Shown here: one piece after another, positions 1 to 8,500 of the stretch
How the letters are laid out: the number at the start of each line of letters is the position of its first letter
Position numbering within the stretch: the first letter of the stretch is position 1
NCBI RefSeq assembly: GCF_020618475.1
Contig: NZ_CP085339.1
Coordinates: 186,001-250,000 of the forward strand
From: Haladaptatus halobius
Lineage (GTDB): Archaea; Halobacteriota; Halobacteria; Halobacteriales; Haladaptataceae
Direction of reading: 5' to 3'
DNA: 64,000 nucleotides
Notes under the pieces: model-generated
What the model was told of the DNA's origin: nothing
Seen by the model: the letters and a program-made list of their open reading frames with translations, nothing else
The model's database searches: none
Translations under genes and position numbers: made by a program

Positions 1-1
1 C

Positions 2-1150
2 GCGATAGACCGCTTCGGTGGCGAGAAAAAGGCAGTAGCAACCCTCCTCAATGGAAACGGGGTAAGAGTTCATGCGGAGGGTGCAACGCTCGCCAACGCG
101 ACGGCAGCGAACGCTCTTGATATCGACGATGGCCATCGCGAGGTGAAAGGACATCCGGCCGCTGTCGTTGTCCCAGCAGCACTCGCTACGGCTGAACTTG
201 TTGACGCAACCGTCGATGAGTTTCTTGACGCTGTCTATGTCGGCTATGAAATTGGTGTACGAGCCGGATTGGCAATTCACGAGACGGATGATGTTTACAC
301 TGGTACCGGGTCATGGGGTGCACTTGGTGCTGCGGCCGCCGGTGCCCGCCTTCGCCAGTTTTCCCAAGAACAGACGGCGCACGCGCTCGGAATTGCAGAG
401 TATCACGCTCCACGGACACCGATCATGCGTGGTGTCGAACGGCCAGGCATGACCAAAGACGGAATTGGCTGGGGTGCATATGTCGGTACGGTATCAGCAA
501 CCCTCGCCGAAGCCGGATTTACAGGGTCGGGAACGGTGTTCGACGAGGAAAATGTCACTGCTACTGTCTCGCTTGGCGATCGGTTTCACGTCACAGAGGG
601 ATACCTCAAACCGTACCCCTGTTGTCGTTGGGCTCAACCTGGCGTAGCAGCCGTGCTTTCGATGTCGGAGTCTATCGATCCGAAGAATATTCAGGCGATT
701 CATGTCCACACGTTCGAGACGGCGACGCATCTCCACACTCGTGCACCTGATTCGCCTGAGGAAGCACAGTATTCCTATCCATTCCCTGTTGCGGCGGCGC
801 TCGTCCGTGGCCAGTTCACGCAAGCAGAGCACGCGCCAGACGCGCTGGCCGATCCCGAAATACTAGCACTCTCGGAGGTAGTCGAAGTTCACACTGACGA
901 AGCATTGGACGACCGATTCCCGAGCGAATGTCTCGCTCGCGTCGAACTCAAGACCAGAGATGATACATACGTTTCAGACGTTACTCGGTCGCCGGGCGCT
1001 CGAATGCAACCACTTTCGGATGATACAAGATACGAGAAAGCCCGTCGCCTTGTTTCGCCCACGCTTTCTGAGTCGGCCATCGAAAAGACCGAACGATGTC
1101 TTGGTAGTGAGGAACCGGTGAGAGAATTAGTTGCTCTATGGCAGACATAG
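2..1150 (+). CDS. MmgE/PrpD family protein (5' end outside window)
   Basis: The reading frame is open from base 2 of the window to the stop at 1148-1150, so the gene enters from the left. The first internal start (GTG at 143) is only a codon inside the family motif. Upstream residues read ATAANALDIDDGH and continue into GHPAAVVVPAALA, the conserved core of the MmgE/PrpD fold. Members include 2-methylcitrate dehydratase, cis-aconitate decarboxylase and many dehydratases of unknown substrate. About 383 codons are visible out of a usual 440-480, so roughly the first 60-100 residues are missing. The next gene is a bat-type regulator on the same strand. The substrate cannot be read from sequence; the neighbouring ectoine-like genes are suggestive only. 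Confidence 0.85.
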   Translation, partial: AIDRFGGEKKAVATLLNGNGVRVHAEGATLANATAANALDIDDGHREVKGHPAAVVVPAALATAELVDATVDEFLDAVYVGYEIGVRAGLAIHETDDVYTGTGSWGALGAAAAGARLRQFSQEQTAHALGIAEYHAPRTPIMRGVERPGMTKDGIGWGAYVGTVSATLAEAGFTGSGTVFDEENVTATVSLGDRFHVTEGYLKPYPCCRWAQPGVAAVLSMSESIDPKNIQAIHVHTFETATHLHTRAPDSPEEAQYSYPFPVAAALVRGQFTQAEHAPDALADPEILALSEVVEVHTDEALDDRFPSECLARVELKTRDDTYVSDVTRSPGARMQPLSDDTRYEKARRLVSPTLSESAIEKTERCLGSEEPVRELVALWQT

Positions 1151-1253
1151 CAGGTTAGTAAGGCGGGAACAACACGATGCAGATCAACCATTGGAATATT
1201 GGAGGTTGGTGACAGCAAGCGCTTATGAGGAGTCGCTTCATGGTTTCAGTACG

Positions 1254-1949
1254 ATGTTGACTGCGGAAGTGCGTGTCCGGTACGACGGTGACTGGACTGC
1301 TAAACTTGCTGAGTTCGATGTCTTTGGAGAATTTATTGCGTCCACGTTTCGCAATCACCGGTACATTGGAATGCTGGCACTGGAAACCAGCGAATACGAG
1401 GCGACACTCGACATCATTCGCTCACATGAGATGGTCGACAGCGTCGATGTTGTCGAACAGTACGAAACGCCCGAAGGACGGTGTGCGGCAACAGTGTTAC
1501 TTCGCGGCCGTCTAACCGAACTCACCCCTTTGCAGGCGCTAATGTACGAAGGATATCTCCCTATTGGGCCGACGAAGTTGAAAAACGGTTGTGAACACTT
1601 CAATCTACTCTTGGGTGACCGTGACGAACTCTCGAAGGCTATTGAATTACTCTCTGAGTTTGGGAGCGTATCTGTCGAACGCATCACAAAGGATTTTCGA
1701 CGTGAGATCACACCAAGTCGTGCAGAATGGCAGGAGCTTCTTTCGTCAATTCCGACGCGACAACGCGAGTTTCTAAATGTGGCAGTCGAGATGGGATACT
1801 TCGAAATCCCCCGAGCAGTGACGCTCGAAGAACTCGCCGAGGAATTAGGAATCACAAAGACGACCGCTTCGACCCATCTTCGGAAAGTGGAACGGAAACT
1901 TATCACATTCCTGTTGCCATACATTAATCTTGCCGTCAAAGACGAATAA
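1254..1949 (+). CDS. Bat-type HTH transcriptional regulator
   Basis: A 231-residue haloarchaeal regulator. The N-terminal two thirds are a variable sensor-like region without a recognisable ligand motif. The C-terminal 60 residues are a classic HTH_10 (bat-type) domain: a TxRQREFLNVAVEMGYFEIPR segment leads into LEELAEELGITKTTAS and an HLRKVERKL recognition end. I chose the ATG at 1254 because the longer frame from 1131 overlaps the PrpD gene and its extra residues do not look like the family. Such proteins usually control the adjacent operon, here most likely the PrpD gene or the oppositely oriented M24/racemase/transporter genes. Three more members of this family are in the window (21944, 38941, 47850). 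Confidence 0.85.
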   Translation: MLTAEVRVRYDGDWTAKLAEFDVFGEFIASTFRNHRYIGMLALETSEYEATLDIIRSHEMVDSVDVVEQYETPEGRCAATVLLRGRLTELTPLQALMYEGYLPIGPTKLKNGCEHFNLLLGDRDELSKAIELLSEFGSVSVERITKDFRREITPSRAEWQELLSSIPTRQREFLNVAVEMGYFEIPRAVTLEELAEELGITKTTASTHLRKVERKLITFLLPYINLAVKDE

Positions 1950-1999
1950 CCAGTTTTAACACGTCCAATAGGTATGAAGATGCGACGAGATACAGTACT

Positions 2000-2183
2000 C
2001 TTCCGCTGGAATCCACCAGATGACCACCCGCGGACTCAATTTCCCTCGCTCAACCTCTCCATCCTCATGCAATGCTTCAAGCCGTCGATGTGCGGACGGC
2101 CGCTCAATCTCAAGCGTATCCGCCACCCACCGAGCGGTCACCGCCGGAAACGCCGACTCACGTTTTGCCGTGAGAATATCATG
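2000..2183 (-). pseudogene. Remnant of HTH gene, cassette family A
   Basis: On the minus strand this stretch encodes TARWVADTLEIERPSAHRR and ends RVVIWWIPAEE, nearly identical to the C-terminal half of the intact HTH gene at 24745-24990. The N-terminal part (the MTDERK segment in the intact copy) is missing and homology stops near 2183. No SWIM gene or leader lies next to it. It is a decayed solo copy of the divergent regulator of the SWIM/SprT cassette. Confidence 0.75.
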
Positions 2184-2228
2184 TCTTCATCAAATATGTT
2201 GTCTAAAGGTACCTTTGTCGTTGCGTCA

Positions 2229-3407
2229 TCACGCGGTGAATAACTCTCTCGGGAACTCTGCGAGTACTTCGGCTCCGTTGGTAGTGACACGGAACGTCTC
2301 GCTCATCTCGACACCAAAATCATCAAACCAGAGACCGGGGATCATATGGAACGTCATGTTCTCTTCCAGTATCGTTTCATCGCCCGGTCGCATGCTGGCA
2401 GTGTGTTCACCCCAATCCGGTGGGTAGCCAAGTCCCATTGCATAGGCGATCCGATCCTCTTTTTCAATGTCATATTGTTGGATGACATCTCGCCACGCCT
2501 TCTCGACTGCCTCGCAGGTAACCCCCGGTTCGACGGTGTCAAGAGCGGCCTCAAGCCCCTCTACGACGATGTCTGCCGTCTCCTGCACCGTCTTTGGTGG
2601 GTCACCGACAAACGTTGTACGGGCAAGTGGTGAGTGGTATCGGTGTCGACAACCCGAGAACTCAATAATAACGGGGTCACCTTCTTCGAATTTACGGTCT
2701 GTCCAAGTCAAATGGGGGGTACCCGTGTGGTCACCGGAGGGCATTAGCGGGACAACAGCAGGGTAATCGCCGCCGAAGCCGTCGGCGCCGTGGATGAGGG
2801 CATCGTAGATGGCGGCTGCAGCCTCGTATTCGGGGACACCTGCTTCGATGGTATCGAGGGCGGCTACCATTGCCTCTTCGGAGATACGCGCGGCCTCTCG
2901 CATGTACTCAAGTTCGCGCTCGCTTTTCCTGATTCGGAGCCAGTTAACGAGGAGTGTTGCATCCTCAAACGTGGCGTCGGGGAGGTTCTTCTGAAGGCGT
3001 GTATAGGCCTTTGCGGTGAAGTAGTAAGCATCCATCTCAACGCCAATACGACCATCTTCCACATCGAGATCCTCGAGAACTTCCCCCAAGTAGTCCATTG
3101 GGTGCAGGTCGTATGGCGAGTGAACGTGATCATCACTATATGCACGGATACTCTCCTCGTCGAGCCAGGTAGTCGCACGTGCCCCATTTGCGTCTTGGTC
3201 ACGACCTACCTACACTGGTTCGTCGTGATTCGTTGTTACCACGACAGCCTGGTGAACGTAGAACGACCATCCTTCGTATCCTGCGAGGTAATTCATGTTC
3301 GCAGGATCGGAGACGACGAGGGCGTCGAGATCCTCTTCGCGCATCCGTTCTTTCGTCCGCTCTAGACGGCTGTCGAACTCGGTGCGGTCAAATATTGTTT
3401 GCGCCAT
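2229..3407 (-). pseudogene. DoeA/EutD-like M24 (creatinase-fold) hydrolase with one in-frame TAG
   Basis: One continuous frame of 392 codons runs from ATG 3407 to the stop at 2229-2231, interrupted only by TAG at 3210-3212. The start reads MAQTIFDRTEF; the N-terminal part has NYLAGYEGWSFYVHQ, and after the TAG the frame resumes VGRDQDANGARATTWLDEE without a shift. The C-terminal creatinase fold carries GYPPDWGEHT and FHMIPGLW. Where metal-dependent M24 peptidases have two Asp ligands, this protein has FSGCRHRYHSPLART, the pattern of the ectoine hydrolases DoeA/EutD, which I recall as metal-independent. The EutA-like racemase next door fits that reading. Without suppression the product is truncated at residue 65; an internal start at 3098 could give a C-terminal half. 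Confidence 0.75.
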
Positions 3408-3578
3408 GATGACGATACACAGAAAGGCATTCAGTAAATAATGGTATAAGTTTTTTGAATACGTCGGTAACAAGTTCTGTGTATGAATGGTGCTTGGAAT
3501 TGTTGTGGTGGACCTTGACGATGGGTTTTCAATAAAATGGCATTTACAGAAACACGGATCCAGAGCAACACAGCAACA

Positions 3579-4295
3579 CTAGTATTCAAATAACGATCCT
3601 AGTTCGACCTCAGAGTAATCGATGCCGATTGTCCGAAGTGCATCCCAAAGTGTCGCTTGATTACTCGTCACGACCGGTTTGTCAAGATCTCGTTCTAATT
3701 GATCGACAATCTCAAACGTCCGATACCCAGTACAGCTAATGAAGATACCATCGGCATTCTCGCAGTTAATGTTCCGCGCTTGTTGATACGCCGTCTCTGG
3801 ACGATGAGTGCAAATTTCCTCATCTGTCCGGCAACCTAATCCGTGGATATCGACTACCTCATAGTTGGATTCCTCAAGAAAGTTTACTTCTAACTCGTTA
3901 AGTTCCTCAATATATGGTGTCGCAAGTGCTATGGATTCCATCTTCAGCGTATCAAATGCACGCTTGACCGACGCCGCAGTTGCAACAGCAGGCACTCCTG
4001 CAACGTCTTCAATTCGCTGTTCGATTTCTGTTTCAAATCCCTCCCCTTTGAGTAGACTGCCAGCAGTACAAGAGTAGGCAATTACATCAACATTGGTCGT
4101 TTTCAGAAGCTTCGCACATCGCTCAACATCGTTTGACATTTGCTCCAATGTTTCTGCATCAGCCACGCCATCTTTGAGCAACATTCGCGAGGCGTGGACA
4201 GAGACACCATCAGGCGTGTATCGGAAGTACTCTCCTTCACTGGTTCGATCAGACGACGTCACGACGACTCCAAGCCGATTCCTCCACCCATACAT
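3579..4295 (-). CDS. Maleate isomerase / Asp-Glu racemase family protein (EutA-like)
   Basis: A 238-residue cytosolic protein with the two-cysteine active site of the arylmalonate decarboxylase/maleate cis-trans isomerase branch of the Asp/Glu racemase superfamily: Cys76 in AYSCTAGS and Cys188 in FISCTGYRT, with a pseudo-symmetric two-domain layout. Its ATG overlaps the last base of the transporter stop (TAATG at 4293-4297), so the two are translationally coupled. A EutA member of this family occurs in bacterial ectoine-utilisation operons beside EutD, matching the M24 gene just downstream. The substrate is not proven; maleate or another dicarboxylate remains possible. Confidence 0.8.
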   Translation of the reverse strand: MYGWRNRLGVVVTSSDRTSEGEYFRYTPDGVSVHASRMLLKDGVADAETLEQMSNDVERCAKLLKTTNVDVIAYSCTAGSLLKGEGFETEIEQRIEDVAGVPAVATAASVKRAFDTLKMESIALATPYIEELNELEVNFLEESNYEVVDIHGLGCRTDEEICTHRPETAYQQARNINCENADGIFISCTGYRTFEIVDQLERDLDKPVVTSNQATLWDALRTIGIDYSEVELGSLFEY

Positions 4296-5497
4296 TATTC
4301 TACCTGTTCAATGTCAGCTGCTCTACTTTGTGAGTCACTCCTCCATCCTTGCCAAAACTCCTGTTTCCACGTCGGGTTAGAGAGTCGGTAGAGGCCAACA
4401 GTGAGTAACGGAAGAACGAGAACTGCGGTGAACAAGACAGCCAAGATTGGGTACACCTCACTGACAAGGCTGATGATACCTATTCGAGAAAGCCATATTG
4501 CGCTGAGAAGGATAAGCAGTCCCACCGATCCACGCTCAAATGCTGAGAGCCCATCCCTTGTTGCAAAGAATCGATAGTCGGACTCCCGGATATTTTCGTC
4601 AATGCGCTCAGTGATGGAGTGCACAAATCCCACCCCGCTTTCGGTCAGCGTCCAACCGATTGCCACTCCATAGAGAACTAAGAGAACTGGTGAACCAAGC
4701 ATTGCTAACCACGGAACTGACGCTCCCATAACACGCTCATTGGGATAGTAAGCCAACAGAGAAAGGTAGGATAGCGCGAGCGGGATGGCAAGCATGAATG
4801 CGCTTAGTACCCCCGAAAGAACTGCTTCTGAACGGCTTTCCATCCGATCAATTAAGAACAGTGGTGGAATAAAACCGATGAGCGAATATCCAGCGTAGAT
4901 CAATGCGGATTCCATTGCGGCGCTAATACTTGGCTTGTCCACGTACGCTGTACTTCCGCTTCTCAGAACCTCAAGGGCCTGTCCGCCATTGTTTATGAGA
5001 ACATAGGCAAACATCGTGATATATACCGCATAGATAAACGTTGTACCAATGACGCTGAATCGTTCTATCGCTCCTCGACCAAAGTAGAGAACGAAGAAGA
5101 TGAATCCGATAAGAAGGACATTGGCAACAAACACTGGAACGCCAAGGATCTGATTCATTAGATTGCCACCTGCAGAGGCAACGACTGCGATGATGACAAC
5201 TGCTAAGATTACGTAAATAAGCTCAAAGATAGGCCAGCCATGCCAAATGAGGTTTTTCATCAGCGATTTATAGTCGTATAAATTGAATTTCCTCGAAAAC
5301 TCGTAAATCAGAGCTCCACAAATAGCGAGGGCAGTAAAATAGGTAAGTATAGAAACACTTCCGAGAGCACCATATTTTGCTACGTACTCTACTACTTCTC
5401 GCCCTGTCGAAAATCCCCCACCGATACTTACAGATTGGAAGACAATTGCCGGGATTATAATTCGTCCAATTCGGGTCTCTGTGAGGCGTGCGAACAT
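4295..5497 (-). CDS. YkvI-type (COG3949) membrane transporter
   Basis: A polytopic membrane protein of about 400 residues with 10-11 hydrophobic segments. The first helix carries FQSVSIGGGFSTGREV, with the glycine-broken helix of LeuT-fold carriers, and is followed by VEYVAKYGALG, which I recognise from the uncharacterised YkvI family. A hydrophilic stretch near residues 300-330 precedes the last two to three helices. I prefer the ATG at 5497 (MFARLTETRIGRI); a longer frame begins at 5572 but adds an atypical N-terminus. It is first in an apparent operon with the racemase and M24 genes and diverges from the IclR regulator, so it probably imports the substrate of those enzymes. Confidence 0.75.
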   Translation of the reverse strand: MFARLTETRIGRIIIPAIVFQSVSIGGGFSTGREVVEYVAKYGALGSVSILTYFTALAICGALIYEFSRKFNLYDYKSLMKNLIWHGWPIFELIYVILAVVIIAVVASAGGNLMNQILGVPVFVANVLLIGFIFFVLYFGRGAIERFSVIGTTFIYAVYITMFAYVLINNGGQALEVLRSGSTAYVDKPSISAAMESALIYAGYSLIGFIPPLFLIDRMESRSEAVLSGVLSAFMLAIPLALSYLSLLAYYPNERVMGASVPWLAMLGSPVLLVLYGVAIGWTLTESGVGFVHSITERIDENIRESDYRFFATRDGLSAFERGSVGLLILLSAIWLSRIGIISLVSEVYPILAVLFTAVLVLPLLTVGLYRLSNPTWKQEFWQGWRSDSQSRAADIEQVE

Positions 5498-5572
5498 AAC
5501 CCATAGCACGTGAGTATTAGATATTAAAGTTTTTATCCTCATTTTATGAAAATCCTTGGAAAAAAGCGCCAT

Positions 5573-5862
5573 TTTGGTTCCGCTCTGTCGGACAACTAAA
5601 TACGTGTCGTTTTTTTAACCCAGTGGAAACTCGCGATTTAATCCCCCCGCTTAAATACTGGAGCCTGAAATTCTTGTTCGTTAAGAAAATAACCATATAA
5701 TAGTTCCTCTCTGCAAAACTCTACGCAACTTTCGTATAAGGGTAGCACAGTCTTCTAGGAGAAAGACTGTACAAAGAATGAGATACACACAACCAATTTA
5801 CGTTATTTAAGTCGATTTGAGTATAGCGAACATATTAGTGGTGATCAATGTTACTCATGACC
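5573..5862. promoter_or_regulatory. Divergent promoter region between transporter and IclR genes
   Basis: About 300 bp of AT-rich DNA separates the transporter start from the IclR start. A TTATTTAAG stretch at 5803-5811 lies at a plausible archaeal TATA distance upstream of the IclR gene, and GGTGATC at 5838-5844 could act as its ribosome binding site. On the other side, TTAAATAC near 5650 and CATATAATAG near 5693 are candidate TATA elements. I see no clear palindromic operator. Confidence 0.45.
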
Positions 5863-6642
5863 ATGAGCGACCAAAATAGGAAAACCCCTTCATCACTATC
5901 TACTACCGAAACTTCCTTAGCAATCGTAGAGAAGATCCGTGCTCATAATGGAATTCGATTGAGGAACTTAACTGAGGAACTTAATCTCTCAAAAAGTACG
6001 GTTCATGCCCATTTGACCACACTTAGAAACAATCGATATGTCGTTAAAGAAGGGGAATTCTACCATTTAGGGCTAAAATTCTTTGAGTTGGGTGAGTATG
6101 TAATCTCTCGTAAAGATATTTATGAAATTGCTGAGCAAGAGGTTAATGCTCTTAATAATCGAGTTGATCAGATAGCTGACTTTAGTGTTGAGGAACACGG
6201 ACGAGTACTTTCACTCTATAGTGAACTCTATAATACTCAATCGTCGTTTCTTAGTGATCGACGTACTTTTTATATGCATAACACTGCGTCTGGAAAGGCC
6301 ATTCTCGCCGAGTTTTCGAAATCAAAGGTAGAGAAAGTAATAGACCGGTGGGGACTTCCTTCTGAAACTGAGCACTCGATCTCAACCCTTGATGAACTTT
6401 ATATGGAACTTGAAGAGACACAAGAGCGAGGATATGCTATTAACGATGAAGAAGTTGTTACTGGCCTCTTTTCTGTTGCAAAGCCAGTCATGCATACCGA
6501 TGGTCGCGTTTGTGGAGCGGTTAGCTTAGATAGTCCTAAATATCGAATAAACAAGGACTCCATCGATGATTTTGCTTCACAACTCGATCAGACAGTCCAA
6601 ACCATTGAGCAGAAGCTCGGTGATTGTTCCAATCATATTTGA
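5863..6642 (+). CDS. IclR family transcriptional regulator
   Basis: A 259-residue regulator with an N-terminal winged helix (LTEELNLSKSTVHAHLTTL at about residues 34-52) and a C-terminal IclR effector domain with YMHNTASGKAILAEF and the ERGYAINDEEVVTG motif. ATGs at 5848, 5857 and 5863 are possible; 5863 (MSDQNRKTPSS) gives the most typical N-terminus. It is divergent from the transporter/racemase/M24 operon and is the likely local regulator, with the ligand expected to be a small organic acid. Low-GC codons are frequent here compared with the 28-34 kb genes. Ten bases after its stop lies a broken SWIM gene. Confidence 0.9.
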   Translation: MSDQNRKTPSSLSTTETSLAIVEKIRAHNGIRLRNLTEELNLSKSTVHAHLTTLRNNRYVVKEGEFYHLGLKFFELGEYVISRKDIYEIAEQEVNALNNRVDQIADFSVEEHGRVLSLYSELYNTQSSFLSDRRTFYMHNTASGKAILAEFSKSKVEKVIDRWGLPSETEHSISTLDELYMELEETQERGYAINDEEVVTGLFSVAKPVMHTDGRVCGAVSLDSPKYRINKDSIDDFASQLDQTVQTIEQKLGDCSNHI

Positions 6643-6651
6643 TTGAATAAA

Positions 6652-6981
6652 ATGCCTAAAGACGAAATTCCCGAACTCGTCGAAGTTACTAATTAGAGCC
6701 ACGACAACCCCGAAGACCACCAGTACGTCGTCTCCATCGACGACGTTACTGACGAACTGATGGCTTGTACGTGCCCGCACCACATCCACCGCAATGCCTC
6801 CTGCAAGCATATGGCCGCAGTCGAAAACGCGACCGACGATGGGACGCTCACGGCGTTCCCATCGGAGGACGACGAGACGGACGAAGACGATGCTGAACCG
6901 GCAGAGTGCGATTGTGACGGCCTGAATGGCTTCCCGTGCTGGCCGTGTGTTCGGGCGGGTCGCAAGGAACTGCCAGCCTAA
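6652..6981 (+). pseudogene. SWIM zinc-finger protein, truncated and with in-frame TAG
   Basis: The frame begins MPKDEIPELVEVTN and hits TAG at 6694-6696, where intact or better copies have Gln or Glu (TNQSHE, TNESHD). It then continues unbroken: VSIDDVTDELMACTCPHH, HRNASCKHMAAVE, an acidic linker, CDCDGLNGFPCWPCVRAG and a terminal RKELPA. CxC plus CxH is the SWIM zinc motif, and the C-terminal CxC/CxxC cluster is a probable second metal site. The N-terminal 30 residues of the intact copy (41609) are missing. A SprT-like gene starts 22 bp downstream, the same spacing as at 14860/14883. Confidence 0.85.
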
Positions 6982-7003
6982 TCCCGGCTCTCTTTTCTCA
7001 TTT

Positions 7004-7495
7004 ATGTCATGCCAAACGACGCTGTCCGACGTCGTGGCCCAGCGAACGCTGACCGAAACCACGAGTGCGCCAACTGCCGACAGCGACGAAGACCGAGCGC
7101 AACGCCACGCGGCGGACGTCGCAACTGAGCATTTTCCCGAGCTGCCGATTGAGGCGATTGCGTGGGACGTGTCGCACCGTGCAAAACGGCAGGCAGGCGT
7201 CACCAAGTACGACCCTGCGACCACCACGATCACGCTCAGCTGGGATGCGTTCGAGCACCACGGCTGGGAGCAATTCAGTGCGACCGTGCGCCACGAGTTG
7301 ATTCACGCTTCGGAGACAATTGAGGTTGATAGCACTACCCGCGAACTAGATCCCATCATCGACGGGCCTGAGAGTGAGTACGATGATGGTGAGAGTGATG
7401 CTGCTTTATGCGCCTACCTGCGAGAAGTACAAATGACCTTTCCAGATCGGAACCTGAGCAGCCAATATCCTGAGCGACTCATTTGTTCTAAGTAA
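7004..7495 (+). CDS. Chimeric ORF: SprT-like N-terminus fused to nucleotidyltransferase C-terminus
   Basis: Residues 1 to about 100 follow the window's SprT-like family: MSCQTTLSDVVAQRTLTE, an Ala-rich helix, KRQAGVTKYDP and HGWEQFSATVRHELIHA. Immediately after HELIHA the sequence changes to ETIEVDSTTRELDPIIDGP, which matches the C-terminal half of the nucleotidyltransferase-like pseudogene at 23203-23526 (ETIAVGGITRELDLIIGGP). The join removes the third zinc ligand and the rest of the protease, so activity is unlikely. It looks like a recombination scar between two accessory modules. The start at 7004 sits 22 bp after the SWIM stop. Confidence 0.75.
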   Translation: MSCQTTLSDVVAQRTLTETTSAPTADSDEDRAQRHAADVATEHFPELPIEAIAWDVSHRAKRQAGVTKYDPATTTITLSWDAFEHHGWEQFSATVRHELIHASETIEVDSTTRELDPIIDGPESEYDDGESDAALCAYLREVQMTFPDRNLSSQYPERLICSK

Positions 7496-7543
7496 GAGTG
7501 TAATCTCCTCCAATTAGCAATCACCCATACCAACGAATGGCTC

Positions 7544-7714
7544 CTATTCCGGACGAATCCAGATCACGCGACGAGCTTCGGGCTTCTTCTTGCGAATCTC
7601 TCCCTCCTCTGCAAGCCCATTCAACTCCCCATTGGCCGTCCGACGTGGCCACCCAAGCTCTGCCGCAATCTCACTCGCCATGTAGGATTCAAGCGGCTCC
7701 ATCACTTCGAGTAC
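7544..7714 (-). pseudogene. Remnant of HTH gene, cassette family B
   Basis: Minus-strand reading gives VLEVMEPLESYMASEIAAEL, then GWPRRTANGELNGLAEEGEI and RKKKPEARRVIWIRPE before TAG. This is the C-terminal 55 residues of the intact gene at 53217-53456. The N-terminal acidic segment and the start codon are gone. Remnants of the same family lie at 9378 and 23532. Confidence 0.7.
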
Positions 7715-7787
7715 ATTTGTGCACTAAAGATTTTTTACTTGACGCTTGTAGTGGTATGATGTGGAAAGTTTCAGGACGAAGCGAGGG

Positions 7788-8294
7788 ATGTGTTTCATCT
7801 CCGAAAGCGAACTGCGACTCGAGGAGAGCTACACTGACCAATTGAAACACTACTACGAGGGAGCGAAGGCCTCAACCCGTGGGCTCGTCCTCACCGGACT
7901 GATGATCGTCTATGTCGTTTGGATAGTCAATTACTTCATATTCATCAAACCAGAACTCTTGCCACCCTTTTTACCAATCTTTGTGATCATCGTCGTTCTC
8001 GCCTATTTCGTGGATCTTCTCCGAGGATTCCGACGAGTCAATCAACTCACCCTCGATTCGATTACTGCCGTTGAGGTAATCGAAGGCTCGTTGTGGACCC
8101 ATCCTCGATTTATCATCGAGTACCAGAACGACGGTCAGAGCAATAAGCGACGTATTCGACTCCCGTCCAGATACTTTGCATTCACCGAACAAGAGTTCGA
8201 ACACGCAAAGGAGCTGTTTCGCTCACACGAGATCCCTCTCACTGACGATGTCGATCGGTTCAATGACACCCAGCCATCCACATTAAAAGAATAA
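7788..8294 (+). CDS. Membrane protein with two TM helices, unknown function
   Basis: A 168-residue protein beginning MCFISESELRLEESYTDQ; an alternative start at 7761 adds nine residues. Two adjacent hydrophobic segments (LVLTGLMIVYVVWIVNYFIF and PFLPIFVIIVVLAYFVDLL) form a hairpin at about residues 35-80, followed by a soluble acidic and basic domain. The profile resembles small PH-like membrane proteins, but I do not recognise a named family. It stands alone between decayed cassette fragments and the Fic-like locus. Confidence 0.6.
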   Translation: MCFISESELRLEESYTDQLKHYYEGAKASTRGLVLTGLMIVYVVWIVNYFIFIKPELLPPFLPIFVIIVVLAYFVDLLRGFRRVNQLTLDSITAVEVIEGSLWTHPRFIIEYQNDGQSNKRRIRLPSRYFAFTEQEFEHAKELFRSHEIPLTDDVDRFNDTQPSTLKE

Positions 8295-8322
8295 AGAAGA
8301 CGTAGTCGTGTCGTTGAAAACG

Positions 8323-8463
8323 CTAGTCCTCGAGATGAGCGACGTGCGCTGCGACAACTGTAAGACTCTCAGCCGCAACACCGTTCTCTCGTGCGTCAAC
8401 CCGCTCACGGACACTCTGGATGTACTCCCGAGCGTCGACGTGTGCGGATTCGTTCTTGCTCAT
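8323..8463 (-). CDS. 46-residue protein downstream of the Fic-like gene
   Basis: A short frame starting MSKNESAHVDAREYIQSVRE and ending VAAHVAHLED. It is acidic and helical in appearance. It follows the Fic-like gene on the same strand with a 37-bp gap, an arrangement typical of toxin-antitoxin or effector-chaperone pairs. No known family is recognised; antitoxin function is inferred from position only. A longer overlapping frame from 8679 runs through the upstream gene and is rejected. Confidence 0.5.
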   Translation of the reverse strand: MSKNESAHVDAREYIQSVRERVDARENGVAAESLTVVAAHVAHLED

Positions 8464-8500
8464 ACAACTAATTCGGAACTGAGGAACCATAACGATTGCG

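Noticed and set aside
1355..1939. 194-codon minus-strand frame opposite the bat-type regulator
   Set aside because: Ser/Arg-rich antisense reading of a gene with a clear HTH_10 domain.
6577..7233. 218-codon minus-strand frame
   Set aside because: Antisense of the IclR end, the SWIM copy and the SprT chimera; Val/Ser/Arg-rich with no domain.
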